Of a DNA stretch of 50,329 bases, positions 9,803-18,420 are shown piece after piece (positions within the stretch are counted from its first letter, which is position 1; each line of letters opens with the position of its first letter). The stretch lies in assembly GCF_022179225.1 (NCBI RefSeq), contig NZ_BPQL01000084.1, positions 1-50,329 on the forward strand, written 5' to 3'. Position numbers and translations under genes: made by a program. The DNA is from Methylobacterium goesingense. Lineage in GTDB: Bacteria; Pseudomonadota; Alphaproteobacteria; Rhizobiales; Beijerinckiaceae. The notes under the pieces were generated by a model that was not told where the DNA came from, ran no database searches, and saw nothing but the letters and a program-made list of their open reading frames with translations.

Positions 9803-11125
9803 ATGGGCGCCGGTCTGGTCATGACCGCGGCGAAGCGGAGCCGTGTACGGCTCCTCATCGTCACGATGCTGTTCTTCGCCACCACCATCAATTACGCCGA
9901 CCGCGCGACGCTCTCGATCGCCGGCCCGTCGCTGGCCAAGGACCTCGGCCTCGACGCGGTCTCCATGGGCTACGTCTTCTCCGCCTTCGCCTGGTCCTAC
10001 GTGCTGGCACAGCTTCCGGGTGGTTGGCTGCTCGACCGCTACGGCGCCAAGTGGGTCTATGCCGGCGCGATCTTCCTGTGGTCGGCCTTCACCCTGATGC
10101 AGGGGGCCGTCGGGTTCTTCACCGGCTTCACGGCGGTCGCGGTGCTCTTCAGCCTGCGCCTCCTGGTCGGGCTCGCCGAGGCGCCGGTCTTCCCCGCCAA
10201 CGCCCGCATCACCGCCGCGTGGTTCCCGACCTCCGAGCGCGGCACTGCCTCGGCCTTCTTCAACTCCTCGCAGTACTTCGCCACCGTGCTGTTCACCCCG
10301 CTCATGGGCTGGGTGGTGCACCATTACGGCTGGCATCACGTCTTCACCCTGATGGGCGCGCTCGGCATCGCGTTCGCGCTGCTCTGGACACAGGTCATGT
10401 ACGGGCCGAAGGAGCACCCGTCGATCAATCAGGCCGAGCGCGACTACATCGAGGCGGGCGGCGCGCTGCTGGACATGGACGGACGCGGCGCCGCGGCCCC
10501 GGTCAATGCCGGGCGCACGATCCGGCAGTTGCTGTCGAACCGCATGCTGCTCGGCATCTATATCGGCCAGTACTGCATCACCACGCTGACGTACTTCTTC
10601 CTGACCTGGTTCCCGGTCTACCTCGTGAAGGAGCGTGGGCTCTCCATCCTTCAGGCGGGCTTCGCCGCCGTGCTGCCGGCTCTCTGCGGTTTCATCGGTG
10701 GCATCCTGGGCGGCTGGATCTCCGACATGCTGCTGAAGCGCGGCTACTCCCTCACCGCATCGCGAAAAATTCCGATCGTGGGCGGCATGCTCCTCTCCAT
10801 GTGCATCATCGGCTGCAATTACGTTGAGGCCGACGCCCTCGTGGTGGGGCTGATGGCGCTGGCCTTCTTCGGCAAGGGCATCGGGGCGCTCGGCTGGGCC
10901 GTGGTCTCCGACACCTCGCCGCGCGCCACCGGCGGCCTGAACGGCGGCCTGTTCAACACCTTCGGCAACACCGCCGGCATCACGACCCCGATCGTGATCG
11001 GCTACATCGTCCAGACGACCGGCTCGTTCAACGGCGCCCTGGTCTTCGTGGGGCTCAACGCCCTCGTGGCGGTGTTCTGCTATCTCGTGATCGTCGGTGA
11101 GATCCGCCGGGTGGAGTTGCACTGA
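9803..11125 (+). CDS. gudP: MFS transporter of the glucarate/galactarate (ACS) type
   Basis: A 440-residue, 12-helix transporter. TTINYADRATLSIAGP in helix 1 is characteristic of the anion:cation symporter family (GudP, GarP, ExuT, DgoT). GWLLDRYGAKWVY is motif A, and GLAEAPVFPANARITAAWFPTSERGTASAFFNS is a family hallmark region. It would import D-glucarate or galactarate with protons across the inner membrane. The context supports this: a LysR regulator, glucarate dehydratase, aldolase and reductase follow on the same strand. The start is ATG 9803; MTAAKRSR a few codons on is an alternative. Confidence 0.85.
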   Translation: MGAGLVMTAAKRSRVRLLIVTMLFFATTINYADRATLSIAGPSLAKDLGLDAVSMGYVFSAFAWSYVLAQLPGGWLLDRYGAKWVYAGAIFLWSAFTLMQGAVGFFTGFTAVAVLFSLRLLVGLAEAPVFPANARITAAWFPTSERGTASAFFNSSQYFATVLFTPLMGWVVHHYGWHHVFTLMGALGIAFALLWTQVMYGPKEHPSINQAERDYIEAGGALLDMDGRGAAAPVNAGRTIRQLLSNRMLLGIYIGQYCITTLTYFFLTWFPVYLVKERGLSILQAGFAAVLPALCGFIGGILGGWISDMLLKRGYSLTASRKIPIVGGMLLSMCIIGCNYVEADALVVGLMALAFFGKGIGALGWAVVSDTSPRATGGLNGGLFNTFGNTAGITTPIVIGYIVQTTGSFNGALVFVGLNALVAVFCYLVIVGEIRRVELH

Positions 11126-11200
11126 TCCCATCCCCGTCACAACCGTGAGACGATCCGTGGCCGTGGGCATCCGCCCGCGGCCATTCCCGTGCGAGGCCAG

Positions 11201-12085
11201 ATGCTCGATTTCGGCCAACTCCGCTGCTTTGCCGCCGTCGCCGAAGAACTGCATTTCGGCCGCGCCGCTGCCCGGCTCAACATGACCCAGCCGCCGCTTT
11301 CGCGGCAGATCCAGGTGCTGGAACGCGTCCTCGACGTCCAGCTCCTCGACCGGACCAGCAGGTCCGTCCGGCTCACCGCCGCCGGGCGAAGCTTCCTGCC
11401 CGAGGCCCTGCGCATCCTGCGGCTGGCCGAGACCGCCACCCATATCACCCGGCAGGTGGCGGCGGGCCGGGCCGGCGTGCTCAAGCTCGGCTTCACCGCC
11501 GCCTCGGCCTACGATTTTCTGCCCCGCCTCGTCATGGCCTGCCGGAGCGCGATGCCCGACGTCACGCTCTCGCTCCGCGAGATGGTGACCAAGGATCAGG
11601 TCGAGGCGATCCTGTCCGGCCAGATCGATGCGGGCCTCATCCGGCCGCCCGTGAACCATCCTGAACTCGAATCGGAGCAGGCCCTGGCCGAACCGCTGAT
11701 CGTCGCGCTCCCCGACGGACACGCCCTCGTCGGCCGCGACGCCCTGACCCTCGAGGACCTCAAGGGGGAGGCGCTCGTCGGCTACGCGCCGCACGAGGCG
11801 AGCTACTTCCACGATCTGCTGATCGGCCTCTTCGCCGGCACGGACCTTCAGCCCCGCATCGTCCAGCGCCTGACCCAGATCCACTCGATCCTGGCGCTGG
11901 TCCGCGCACGCCTCGGCATCGCCATCGTGCCGGCGGCGGCCGAGCGCCTTCGCTTCGAGGGCGTCGCCTTTCGGCCCCTGGAATTGGCCCAACCGCGCCC
12001 GGCGGAACTGCACCTCGCCTGGCGCCGCGGCAGCGACGACCCGCTCCTGGCGCATCTGCGCAAGCTCGCACCGGACCTGCACTGA
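11201..12085 (+). CDS. LysR-family transcriptional regulator of the glucarate cluster
   Basis: About 294 residues. The N-terminal winged helix-turn-helix (LDFGQLRCFAAVAEELHFGRAAARL, PPLSRQIQVLERVLDVQLLDR) is the standard LysR DNA-binding part. The rest is the two-lobe effector domain (LGFTAASAYDFLPRLV, LIVALPDGHAL, ARLGIAIVPAAAE). ATG 11201 is chosen; a GTG at 11189 is possible. It lies between the transporter and gudD, all on one strand, and both of those have near-identical upstream regions, so it most likely senses glucarate or an intermediate and controls both units. Confidence 0.88.
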   Translation: MLDFGQLRCFAAVAEELHFGRAAARLNMTQPPLSRQIQVLERVLDVQLLDRTSRSVRLTAAGRSFLPEALRILRLAETATHITRQVAAGRAGVLKLGFTAASAYDFLPRLVMACRSAMPDVTLSLREMVTKDQVEAILSGQIDAGLIRPPVNHPELESEQALAEPLIVALPDGHALVGRDALTLEDLKGEALVGYAPHEASYFHDLLIGLFAGTDLQPRIVQRLTQIHSILALVRARLGIAIVPAAAERLRFEGVAFRPLELAQPRPAELHLAWRRGSDDPLLAHLRKLAPDLH

Positions 12086-12091
12086 GCCGCC

Positions 12092-12159
12092 GATCGATAC
12101 GCTTCAGGCATCGATCGATCCAGCCTTTGGCTTGGACCAACATCGCCGGTCTGCCCTAG
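12092..12159 (+). promoter_or_regulatory. gudD control region (paired ATCGAT boxes and promoter)
   Basis: ATCGAT boxes at 12093-12098 and 12110-12115, 17 bp apart; the second forms the overlapping ATCGATCGAT. Then ATCCAGCCTTTGGCTTGGAC (12118-12137) and, 16 bp after TTGGAC, CCCTAG (12154-12159). It mirrors the region upstream of the transporter in order, spacing and sequence. It begins right after the LysR stop, so gudD-garL-garR can be transcribed separately from the regulator. Confidence 0.6.
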
Positions 12160-12216
12160 AACCAGACCCGCAAGACGATGCGCAGACATCGCTGCGACCG
12201 GTTCGGGAGAACGCTC

Positions 12217-13578
12217 ATGGCCCAGGATTCCAGCACGTCGACCGCGCGCGGCTTTTCGCGCACCCCCACCATCACCGCCATCAAGGTCGTGCCGGTGGCC
12301 GGCCGCGACAGCATGCTGCTCAATCTCAGCGGCGCGCACGGCCCCTTCTTCACCCGCAACCTCGTGATCCTGACCGACTCGACCGGCGCCACGGGTCTCG
12401 GCGAGGTGCCGGGCGGCGAGCGCATCCGCGCCACCCTGGAGGAGGCTGGCGACCTCATCGTCGGCCGCCCCATCGGCGACTGGCAGGCGGTGCTCAACGC
12501 CATGCGCACCCGCTTCGCCGACCGCGATGCCGGCGGACGCGGTCTCCAGACCTTCGACCTGCGCGTCACCATCCACGCCGTCACGGCGATTGAATCCGCG
12601 TTCCTCGATCTCCTCGGCCAGTTCCTCGAGGTGCCGGTGGCCGCCCTCCTGGGCGAGGGGCAGCAGCGCGACGCCGTGGAGATGCTGGGCTACCTGTTCT
12701 ATGTCGGCGACCGCCGCCGCACCGATCTGCCCTACCGCGAGCCGGAGGCCCGCGACGGCTGGTTCCGCCTGCGCGACGAGGAGGCCCTGACCCCCGACGC
12801 TGTCGCCCGTCTGGCGGAAGCCGTTTATGAGACCTACGGCTTCAACGACTTCAAGCTGAAGGGCGGCGTCCTCGCCGGCGAGGAGGAGATCGCGGCGGTG
12901 ACCGCGATCCACGAGCGCTTCCCGAAGGCCCGCGTTACCCTCGATCCAAACGGCGCCTGGTCTCTGAAGGAGGCCATTCGCCTCTGCAAGGGACGCGGCG
13001 ACGTGCTCGCCTATGCGGAGGACCCCTGCGGCGCTGAGGAGGGCTTCTCGGGCCGCGAGATCATGGCCGAGTTCCGCCGCGCCACGGGCCTGCCCACCGC
13101 CACCAACATGATCGCCACCGATTGGCGCCAGATGAACCACGCGATCCAGCTCGGCTCGGTCGACATTCCGCTCGCCGACCCGCATTTCTGGACGCTGGCC
13201 GGCTCGGTGCGCGTCGCGCAGCTCTGCCGTGATCACGGCCTGACCTGGGGCTCGCACTCGAACAACCATTTCGACGTCTCGCTGGCGATGTTCACTCACG
13301 TGGCCGCCGCCGCCCCCGGCCGGGTCACCGCCATCGACACTCACTGGATCTGGCAGGACGGACAGCGCCTCACCAAGGAGCCGCTCCGGATCGAGGGAGG
13401 GCTCGTGCGCGTGCCCGAGCGCCCCGGCCTCGGCATCGAGCTCGACTGGTCGGAAGTCGAGGCGGCGCATGCTCTCTACAAGAGCCACGGCCTTGGCGCC
13501 CGCGACGATGCCTCCGCCATGCAGTTCCTCATCCCGAACTGGACCTTCGACAACAAGCGCCCCTGCCTCGTCCGGTGA
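12217..13578 (+). CDS. gudD: Glucarate dehydratase
   Basis: Dehydrates D-glucarate to 5-keto-4-deoxy-D-glucarate; an enolase-superfamily Mg2+ enzyme. 453 residues (E. coli 446). Visible active-site pieces: the KxK motif in DFKLKGG (Lys213, Lys215), metal ligands in TLDPNGAW and YAEDPCG, the Asp in [10 protein letters not shown], and the catalytic His region [10 protein letters not shown] (His347). ATG 12217 is chosen over a CGC-rich upstream extension because GGGAGA lies at 12205-12210. First gene of gudD-garL-garR, with short gaps (58 and 22 bp). A 17-bp tandem duplication spans its stop. Confidence 0.95.
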   Translation: MAQDSSTSTARGFSRTPTITAIKVVPVAGRDSMLLNLSGAHGPFFTRNLVILTDSTGATGLGEVPGGERIRATLEEAGDLIVGRPIGDWQAVLNAMRTRFADRDAGGRGLQTFDLRVTIHAVTAIESAFLDLLGQFLEVPVAALLGEGQQRDAVEMLGYLFYVGDRRRTDLPYREPEARDGWFRLRDEEALTPDAVARLAEAVYETYGFNDFKLKGGVLAGEEEIAAVTAIHERFPKARVTLDPNGAWSLKEAIRLCKGRGDVLAYAEDPCGAEEGFSGREIMAEFRRATGLPTATNMIATDWRQMNHAIQLGSVDIPLADPHFWTLAGSVRVAQLCRDHGLTWGSHSNNHFDVSLAMFTHVAAAAPGRVTAIDTHWIWQDGQRLTKEPLRIEGGLVRVPERPGLGIELDWSEVEAAHALYKSHGLGARDDASAMQFLIPNWTFDNKRPCLVR

Positions 13579-13597
13579 TTTGCCTCGTCCGGTAATT
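13564..13597. repeat. 17-bp tandem duplication across the gudD stop codon
   Basis: TGCCTCGTCCGGTGATT (13564-13580) is followed directly by TGCCTCGTCCGGTAATT (13581-13597), one difference. The first copy holds the TGA stop (13576-13578). Confidence 0.85.
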
Positions 13598-13636
13598 TCC
13601 CCTGGTGCGCCGACCCCCAACTCCGGAGACGCGACG

Positions 13637-14401
13637 ATGACCGATATCCTCACCAACCGCTTCAAGGCGGCGCTCAATGCCGGCCAGCAGCAGATCGGCC
13701 TCTGGTGCAGCCTCGCCAGCCCGATCTCCACAGAGGTCGTGGCCGGCTCGGGCTTCGACTGGCTGCTCCTCGACATGGAACACTCCGCCAACGACCTGCG
13801 CGACGTCTATGCGCAGGTTCAATCCATGATGGAGGGCTCGGCCAACGCCATGGTGCGGATGCCGAGCGACGAGCCTATCGCGATCAAGCGCATCCTCGAC
13901 ACCGGCGTGCAGTCGCTGATGATCCCCAACATCGACGATGCCGACCAAGCCGCCCGCGCGGTCGCAGCCACCCGTTACGCCCCGCGCGGGGTGCGCGGTT
14001 TCTCGCAGGCCCCGCGCGCCGCCCGATTCGGTCGCATCCCGAACTATCACGCCCGCTGCGAGGCCGAGATCTTCGTGGCGGTCCAGATCGAGTCGCGCCG
14101 CGCCCTCGACAACCTCGAGGAGATTGCGGGCGTCGAGGGTGTCGATGGCGTCTTCATCGGGCCCGGCGACCTCTCCACCAGCCTCGGCTACATCGGTCAG
14201 CAGAACCACCCCGACGTGGTCGCGGTCGTGGAAGAGACGATCGCCCGCATCCGCCGCACCGGCAAACATGCCGGCATCCTCACCGCCAACGAGGACTTGG
14301 CCCACCGCTACATCGCGGCAGGCACCCGTTTCACCGCGGTCGGCTCGGACATGGGTTTGCTGGCCCGGACCTCCGAGGCGCTGGCCGCGCGCTTCCGCTG
14401 A
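13637..14401 (+). CDS. garL: HpcH/HpaI-family aldolase, 2-dehydro-3-deoxyglucarate aldolase
   Basis: Cleaves 5-keto-4-deoxy-D-glucarate to pyruvate and tartronate semialdehyde; a class II, metal-dependent aldolase. 254 residues, the usual size. Catalytic His in LLLDMEHSAND, the loop Arg in VRMPSDEP, metal ligands Glu in VQIESRRALDN and Asp in FIGPGDLSTSLG. A GGAG site (13625-13628) precedes ATG 13637. It sits between gudD and garR, which supports the glucarate substrate over the related 2-keto-3-deoxy-L-rhamnonate or hydroxy-heptanedioate aldolases. Confidence 0.9.
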   Translation: MTDILTNRFKAALNAGQQQIGLWCSLASPISTEVVAGSGFDWLLLDMEHSANDLRDVYAQVQSMMEGSANAMVRMPSDEPIAIKRILDTGVQSLMIPNIDDADQAARAVAATRYAPRGVRGFSQAPRAARFGRIPNYHARCEAEIFVAVQIESRRALDNLEEIAGVEGVDGVFIGPGDLSTSLGYIGQQNHPDVVAVVEETIARIRRTGKHAGILTANEDLAHRYIAAGTRFTAVGSDMGLLARTSEALAARFR

Positions 14402-14423
14402 CGCCTTCACCCCGGAGACAGAT

Positions 14424-15308
14424 ATGAACGTCGGATTCATCGGCCTCGGCATCATGGGCGCGCCCATGGCCGGCCACCTCATCGCGGGCGGTCACAGCCT
14501 TGCCCTGAAGACCCGCCGACAGGTGCCGGAGGTCCTCGTCTCGGCCGGCGGCCACGCCTGCGCTACCGCCGCCGAGGTGGCCGAACGCTCGGACGTGATC
14601 ATCCTGATGCTGCCCGACACCCCCGACGTGGAGGCCGTGCTGTTCGGCGCCGACGGCGTCGCAGAAGGCGTGAAGCGCGGCGCCGTGGTGGTCGACATGA
14701 GCTCGATCTCGCCGATCGCCACCCGCGATTTCGCCGCGCGCCTTGCCGAGCGTGGTGCAGAGTACCTCGACGCGCCGGTCTCCGGTGGCGAGGTCGGCGC
14801 CAAGAACGCCGCGCTCTCCATCATGGTCGGCGGCAACGAGGAGACCTTTGCCCGCGTGAAGCCGCTCCTCGACCTGATGGGCAAGACCGTGACGCATGTG
14901 GGCGAGGTGGGCGCCGGTCAGGTCGCCAAGGTCGCCAACCAGATCATCGTCGCGCTGACCATCGAGGCAGTGGCCGAAGGGCTTTTGTTCGCCTCGAAGG
15001 CCGGTGCCGATCCGGCCAAGGTGCGTCAGGCCATCACCGGCGGCCTCGCCACCTCCCGCATCCTCGAACTGCACGGCGAGCGCATGATCAAGCGCACCTT
15101 CGATCCGGGTTTCCGCATCGCCCTGCACCAGAAGGACCTGAACCTCGCGCTCGAAGGCGCCAAGTCCCTCGGCCTCGCCCTGCCGGGCACGGCCCTGGCC
15201 CAGCAGCTCTTCTCGGCCTGCGTGGCCAATGGGGCCGGCGACCGGGACCATTCGGCCCTGGTGCGCGCCCTCGAGATCATGGGCAACCACGCGGTCGCGG
15301 AGGGCTGA
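14424..15308 (+). CDS. garR: 2-hydroxy-3-oxopropionate (tartronate semialdehyde) reductase
   Basis: Reduces tartronate semialdehyde to D-glycerate with NAD(P)H, the last step of this pathway. 294 residues. The N-terminal Rossmann motif is GFIGLGIMGAPMAGHL. The substrate-binding segment VDMSSISP, DAPVSGGEVGA and the catalytic lysine in GAGQVAKVANQIIV mark the beta-hydroxyacid dehydrogenase family. The best in-family match is GarR by context; 3-hydroxyisobutyrate dehydrogenase is the main alternative. CCGGAGA (14412-14418) precedes ATG 14424. A glycerate kinase is not in the window. Confidence 0.9.
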   Translation: MNVGFIGLGIMGAPMAGHLIAGGHSLALKTRRQVPEVLVSAGGHACATAAEVAERSDVIILMLPDTPDVEAVLFGADGVAEGVKRGAVVVDMSSISPIATRDFAARLAERGAEYLDAPVSGGEVGAKNAALSIMVGGNEETFARVKPLLDLMGKTVTHVGEVGAGQVAKVANQIIVALTIEAVAEGLLFASKAGADPAKVRQAITGGLATSRILELHGERMIKRTFDPGFRIALHQKDLNLALEGAKSLGLALPGTALAQQLFSACVANGAGDRDHSALVRALEIMGNHAVAEG

Positions 15309-15339
15309 GATCCGGCGGCGGCCGTCTGCGCTCGGGGCG

Positions 15340-16194
15340 TCAAGTCCGGGCGTAGGCGGCCGCGTCCGCCACTTGCTCAGGGGTCGGTGTCACGCCGGTG
15401 TAGCGGATGAACTGCTCCAAACCCTGAAGCACGAGGACCGCGTGTCCGGTGATGCAGGATTTACCGGCGCGCTCGGCCGCGACCAGGAAAGGCGTGCGTG
15501 CCGGCAGTGCCACGACGTCGAAGGCGATCGCGCAGGCCGCGACCGCGTCGAGCGGGAATGCCAGTGCATCCGCGTCCGGCCCGTCCATGCCGATCGGGGT
15601 GACGTTGACGAGAAGGGGGGCCGTCCGCCCGTCGAGATCGGTCGCGAACGCGTACCCGTAGCGTTCCGCCAGGGCGGCGCCGGCCTGCGTGTTGCGCGCG
15701 AGGATCGTTCCGTTCCGAAATCCCCCATCCCGCAAGGCCGCGACAACTGCCTTGGCCATGCCGCCCGAGCCACGCAGCAGGCACGGCGTCGCGGGATCAA
15801 CCGCATGTTCCGTGAGAAGCCGCCGGACCGCGACGTAGTCGGTGTTGAAGCCCGTCAGGCGACCGTCGTCGTTGACGATGGTGTTCACGCTCTTGATCGC
15901 CTGCGCGGAGGGATCGAGGGCGTCGAGGAGCGGGATCACCGCCTCCTTGAACGGCATCGAGACTGCGCATCCGCGAATTCCGAGGGCGCGGATGCCGCCG
16001 ATGGCGCCTGCCAGATCGGTGGTGGTGAAGGCCTTGTAGACGTAGTCGAGCCCGAGCAGGGCGTAGAGTCGGTTGTGGAAGCGCGAGCCGAAATGTCCCG
16101 GCCGGCCGGACAGCGACATGCAAAGTCGCGTGTCCCGCCCGATCGGCGGGCGCGGGGGCAGGTGTTCGACTGGGCGTTCCTGGGGACCGGTCAC
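15340..16194 (-). CDS. Shikimate 5-dehydrogenase-like protein (SdhL type)
   Basis: A 284-residue NADPH-binding enzyme of the shikimate dehydrogenase superfamily. LCMSLSGRPGHFGSRFHN replaces the usual AroE substrate loop and resembles the SdhL (HI0607-like) branch. The catalytic pair is present: Lys83 in MPFKE and Asp119 in GFNTDY. LRGSGGMAKAVVAAL is the cofactor loop. SdhL enzymes are far slower on shikimate than AroE, so the physiological substrate is unknown. It starts with GTG 16194, 4 bases after the stop of the upstream secreted protein gene, and converges on garR. Confidence 0.8.
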   Translation of the reverse strand: MTGPQERPVEHLPPRPPIGRDTRLCMSLSGRPGHFGSRFHNRLYALLGLDYVYKAFTTTDLAGAIGGIRALGIRGCAVSMPFKEAVIPLLDALDPSAQAIKSVNTIVNDDGRLTGFNTDYVAVRRLLTEHAVDPATPCLLRGSGGMAKAVVAALRDGGFRNGTILARNTQAGAALAERYGYAFATDLDGRTAPLLVNVTPIGMDGPDADALAFPLDAVAACAIAFDVVALPARTPFLVAAERAGKSCITGHAVLVLQGLEQFIRYTGVTPTPEQVADAAAYART

Positions 16195-16198
16195 GCGC

Positions 16199-16843
16199 TC
16201 AGGGCTGGGAGCCGGCGAAGAACTTTGGGTCTAGGGCGGACAGCGCCAGCAGGGGCGGCGGCATGATCACGCCGGCGACCCGCATGGTCCGGGCGGCGGC
16301 ACGGCAGGTCGCCTGATCGTTGGCCGCGGCCGCTGCGTCGATCTTGGCGATCAGCGCCTCGTCCGGCTTTGGGCTCGGAGCCGGCGCGGCGGGGGGCGGG
16401 GGGTTCTTTGCGGCAGCGTTGGCCTGGGCCAGCACGGCCATGCCGTCCTTCAAGGTCTTGTCGCCCCCTGTAGACTTGTCGTCCCGTACGGTCTTGGCAT
16501 CGCTCGCCGTCGCAGCCGGAGCCGGGGCTTCGCTGCCCGGTGCCTTGGCCTGCGTGGTCGGCGGTGCGCTGAGGCCGGCGCTCTGCTGCGGCTGGCCGCC
16601 CGACGCGGAGGGCTGACCCTCGCTCTTGCCGGACGGATTGGAGACCGCCGTGGCCTGCGACGCCGGGGTCGCGGCCTCTTGCTTCTTCTCCTCGGGCTTC
16701 TTCACGAAGGCCACGAGTTCCTGGCAGAGGTTCGCCGGCCCGGCTGAGGGCGCCGGGGCCGGAGCGGCATCCTGCGCGAAGGCGCTCGGCGCCATCAGTG
16801 TCGACGAGAGCAGAAGCGCGACGAAGGGCAGGCGATGGATCAT
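16199..16843 (-). CDS. Secreted low-complexity protein of unknown function
   Basis: A 214-residue protein with a Sec signal peptide (MIHRLPFVALLLSSTLMAPS, likely cut after AFA). The mature part is low-complexity Ala/Pro/Gln/Lys/Ser through about residues 25-150. The C-terminal region is more ordered (IDAAAAANDQATCRAAARTMRVAG) with one Cys that may pair with the one in NLCQELVAF near the mature N-terminus. ATG 16843 is chosen because the signal peptide begins there. It probably forms a short transcript with the SdhL-like gene. No family recognised. Confidence 0.65.
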   Translation of the reverse strand: MIHRLPFVALLLSSTLMAPSAFAQDAAPAPAPSAGPANLCQELVAFVKKPEEKKQEAATPASQATAVSNPSGKSEGQPSASGGQPQQSAGLSAPPTTQAKAPGSEAPAPAATASDAKTVRDDKSTGGDKTLKDGMAVLAQANAAAKNPPPPAAPAPSPKPDEALIAKIDAAAAANDQATCRAAARTMRVAGVIMPPPLLALSALDPKFFAGSQP

Positions 16844-16994
16844 GCTCGGTCCCCTGGAATCCAGGCACAACGGAAGGGCTGTCGGCCCAAGTCGTGGGTC
16901 GACGCGCGGGTCTCGTGCCAAATCCGCTCGATCTACAGGATGGCGAATTCGGATCTTCGCTCCGAACGCCGCAAGGACGCGTCGGATTAGGCCA

Positions 16995-17011
16995 CCGCTC
17001 GGACCGAGCGG
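16995..17011 (-). terminator. Hairpin after the formate dehydrogenase operon, likely terminator
   Basis: CCGCTCG-GAC-CGAGCGG is a perfect 7-bp stem with a 3-base loop, 8 bases beyond the stop of the last gene of the fdh run on the minus strand. No T-run follows. A second stem TTCGGA-N7-TCCGAA is at 16948-16966. Confidence 0.5.
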
Positions 17012-17019
17012 CAGCTGGG

Positions 17020-17259
17020 TCAGGAGCGCTTCGGGTGCGACGGCTCGCCAGTGGCCTTGCCGTGAGCCGACTCACTCGTGTCGTTGGTGCTCGGATTGCC
17101 GGTCCACTTCTCGCCCACGAGGTTGGCGCCCGGCTCCGAGACGCGCGCGCCCGTGGTGGCGAAGGCCTGATAGGCGAACTTCTGGTTGCTGGTCAGGGCA
17201 TACATGGCCGCGACACCAAGTCCGATCGCGGCGATCACGGCGACGATGAAGGCTTTCAT
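17020..17259 (-). CDS. Small membrane-anchored protein at the end of the fdh operon
   Basis: A 79-residue protein: one hydrophobic N-terminal helix (MKAFIVAVIAAIGLGVAAMY) followed by a polar tail rich in Gly, Thr, Ser and Lys. It may be a membrane anchor or an uncleaved signal. ATG 17259 is preferred because the upstream frame is arginine-rich and lacks hydrophobicity. It starts 40 bases after the cytochrome subunit gene and is followed by a hairpin, so it looks like the last gene of the fdh transcript. Function unknown. Confidence 0.6.
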   Translation of the reverse strand: MKAFIVAVIAAIGLGVAAMYALTSNQKFAYQAFATTGARVSEPGANLVGEKWTGNPSTNDTSESAHGKATGEPSHPKRS

Positions 17260-17299
17260 GAATCGTATTCCTCGCCGCCGCCGGTGCGGCCCGATTGCG

Positions 17300-18346
17300 T
17301 TATTCGGCCGGGGCCGGGTGACGACGGCCACCGCCGATTTGCGGTCCGCTCAAGGTCTTGGCCTGCTCCTGCTCGACCCAGAGGTCGTGGTGCGCGCGCG
17401 CCCAGGCGAGATCGACCTCGCCGCTGCCCATGGCGTCGTAGGCGCCTTTCATGCCGAGGGTGCCGATGTAGATGTGCGCCAGGATGCCGGCGATGAAGAC
17501 GATGCCGATCAGCGAGTGGATCACCTGCATGACCTGCATGCCGTTGATATCGAGGAGCGCGAAGGGGAACAGCATCATCACGCCGGTGAGGCTCATGGCG
17601 GCGCCGAAGCCGGCGACCATCCAGAACACGCCCTTCTGGCCGGCGTTGAAGCGGGCCGCGTGGGGGTGCTTCTTGCCGATGAATCCGCCGCCGGCCTTGA
17701 TCCAGGCCCAGTCGATGCGGTTGGGTATGTTGTCCTTGATCCAGACGACGAACATCATCGCGACGCCGAACATGAACGGCCAGGCGAGATAGACGTGGCT
17801 GTACTTGGCCCACTGGGCCAGGGCACCGAAGGCCTCGGGGCCGATCAGCGGCATCAGCAGGCGCTTGCCGAAGATGTAGTTCAGGCCCGACAGCGACAGG
17901 ATGATGAAGCACACCGCCGTCATCCAGTGCGTGAAGCGCTCGAAGGCGTTGAAGCGCAGGATCTTGCGCCCCGATTCCTGGGTGTCATCGGTGAGGATGC
18001 GGCCGCGCCAGAGGAAGAACGCCCCCAGCGCCGCGACCATGCCGAGGATGAAGATCGCGCCGATCCAGGGCAGGTAGCCCTCGCGGAACGACTGGTACTC
18101 GCGGCCCTGCGGCTGGATCAGGTTCGCGGCCTTGCCGTCCGGGATGCTGACCCGGCCAGTGATCTTGTCCGCGTTCTTGAAGAGAAATTCCTCGTTCACC
18201 GAATCGGCCGTGGGCTTGGCGCCCATCGGGTTCTGGCCGTCCTTGGTGATCGGGTTCTGCGCCTGGACGGGCGCAAACGCCCCCGGCGCGACGAGGAGCG
18301 TCGTGGCGAGGACGAGGGTGCTGAGAAGCGTGACTGCCCGCCGCAT
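17300..18346 (-). CDS. fdh3C: Formate dehydrogenase gamma subunit (cytochrome b556)
   Basis: The membrane quinone-reducing subunit of a periplasmic formate dehydrogenase. 348 residues: signal peptide (MRRAVTLLSTLVLATTLLVA), a periplasmic segment of about 85 residues, then about five transmembrane helices. Candidate heme-b histidines are in ERFTHWMTAV, SHVYLAWPF, VIHSLIG and AHIYIGTLGMKGAYDAM; the last segment is a family hallmark. It is longer than E. coli FdoI (211) because of the N-terminal extension, as in many alphaproteobacteria. Start ATG 18346 has AAAGGAA upstream. It lies 74 bases after fdhB on the same strand. Confidence 0.92.
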   Translation of the reverse strand: MRRAVTLLSTLVLATTLLVAPGAFAPVQAQNPITKDGQNPMGAKPTADSVNEEFLFKNADKITGRVSIPDGKAANLIQPQGREYQSFREGYLPWIGAIFILGMVAALGAFFLWRGRILTDDTQESGRKILRFNAFERFTHWMTAVCFIILSLSGLNYIFGKRLLMPLIGPEAFGALAQWAKYSHVYLAWPFMFGVAMMFVVWIKDNIPNRIDWAWIKAGGGFIGKKHPHAARFNAGQKGVFWMVAGFGAAMSLTGVMMLFPFALLDINGMQVMQVIHSLIGIVFIAGILAHIYIGTLGMKGAYDAMGSGEVDLAWARAHHDLWVEQEQAKTLSGPQIGGGRRHPAPAE

Positions 18347-18420
18347 CGGCGTTCCTTTCGCGTGTCGTGTCGTCCGGGAAAGCCGCGTGGGCGGCGATCC
18401 CTTGTGCATGTCCGTGGCGA

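Noticed and set aside
9788..12082. 764-codon reverse-strand frame across gudP and the LysR gene
   Set aside because: Low-complexity Glu/Gly/Arg/His composition, crosses two well-supported genes and their gap, and matches no family.
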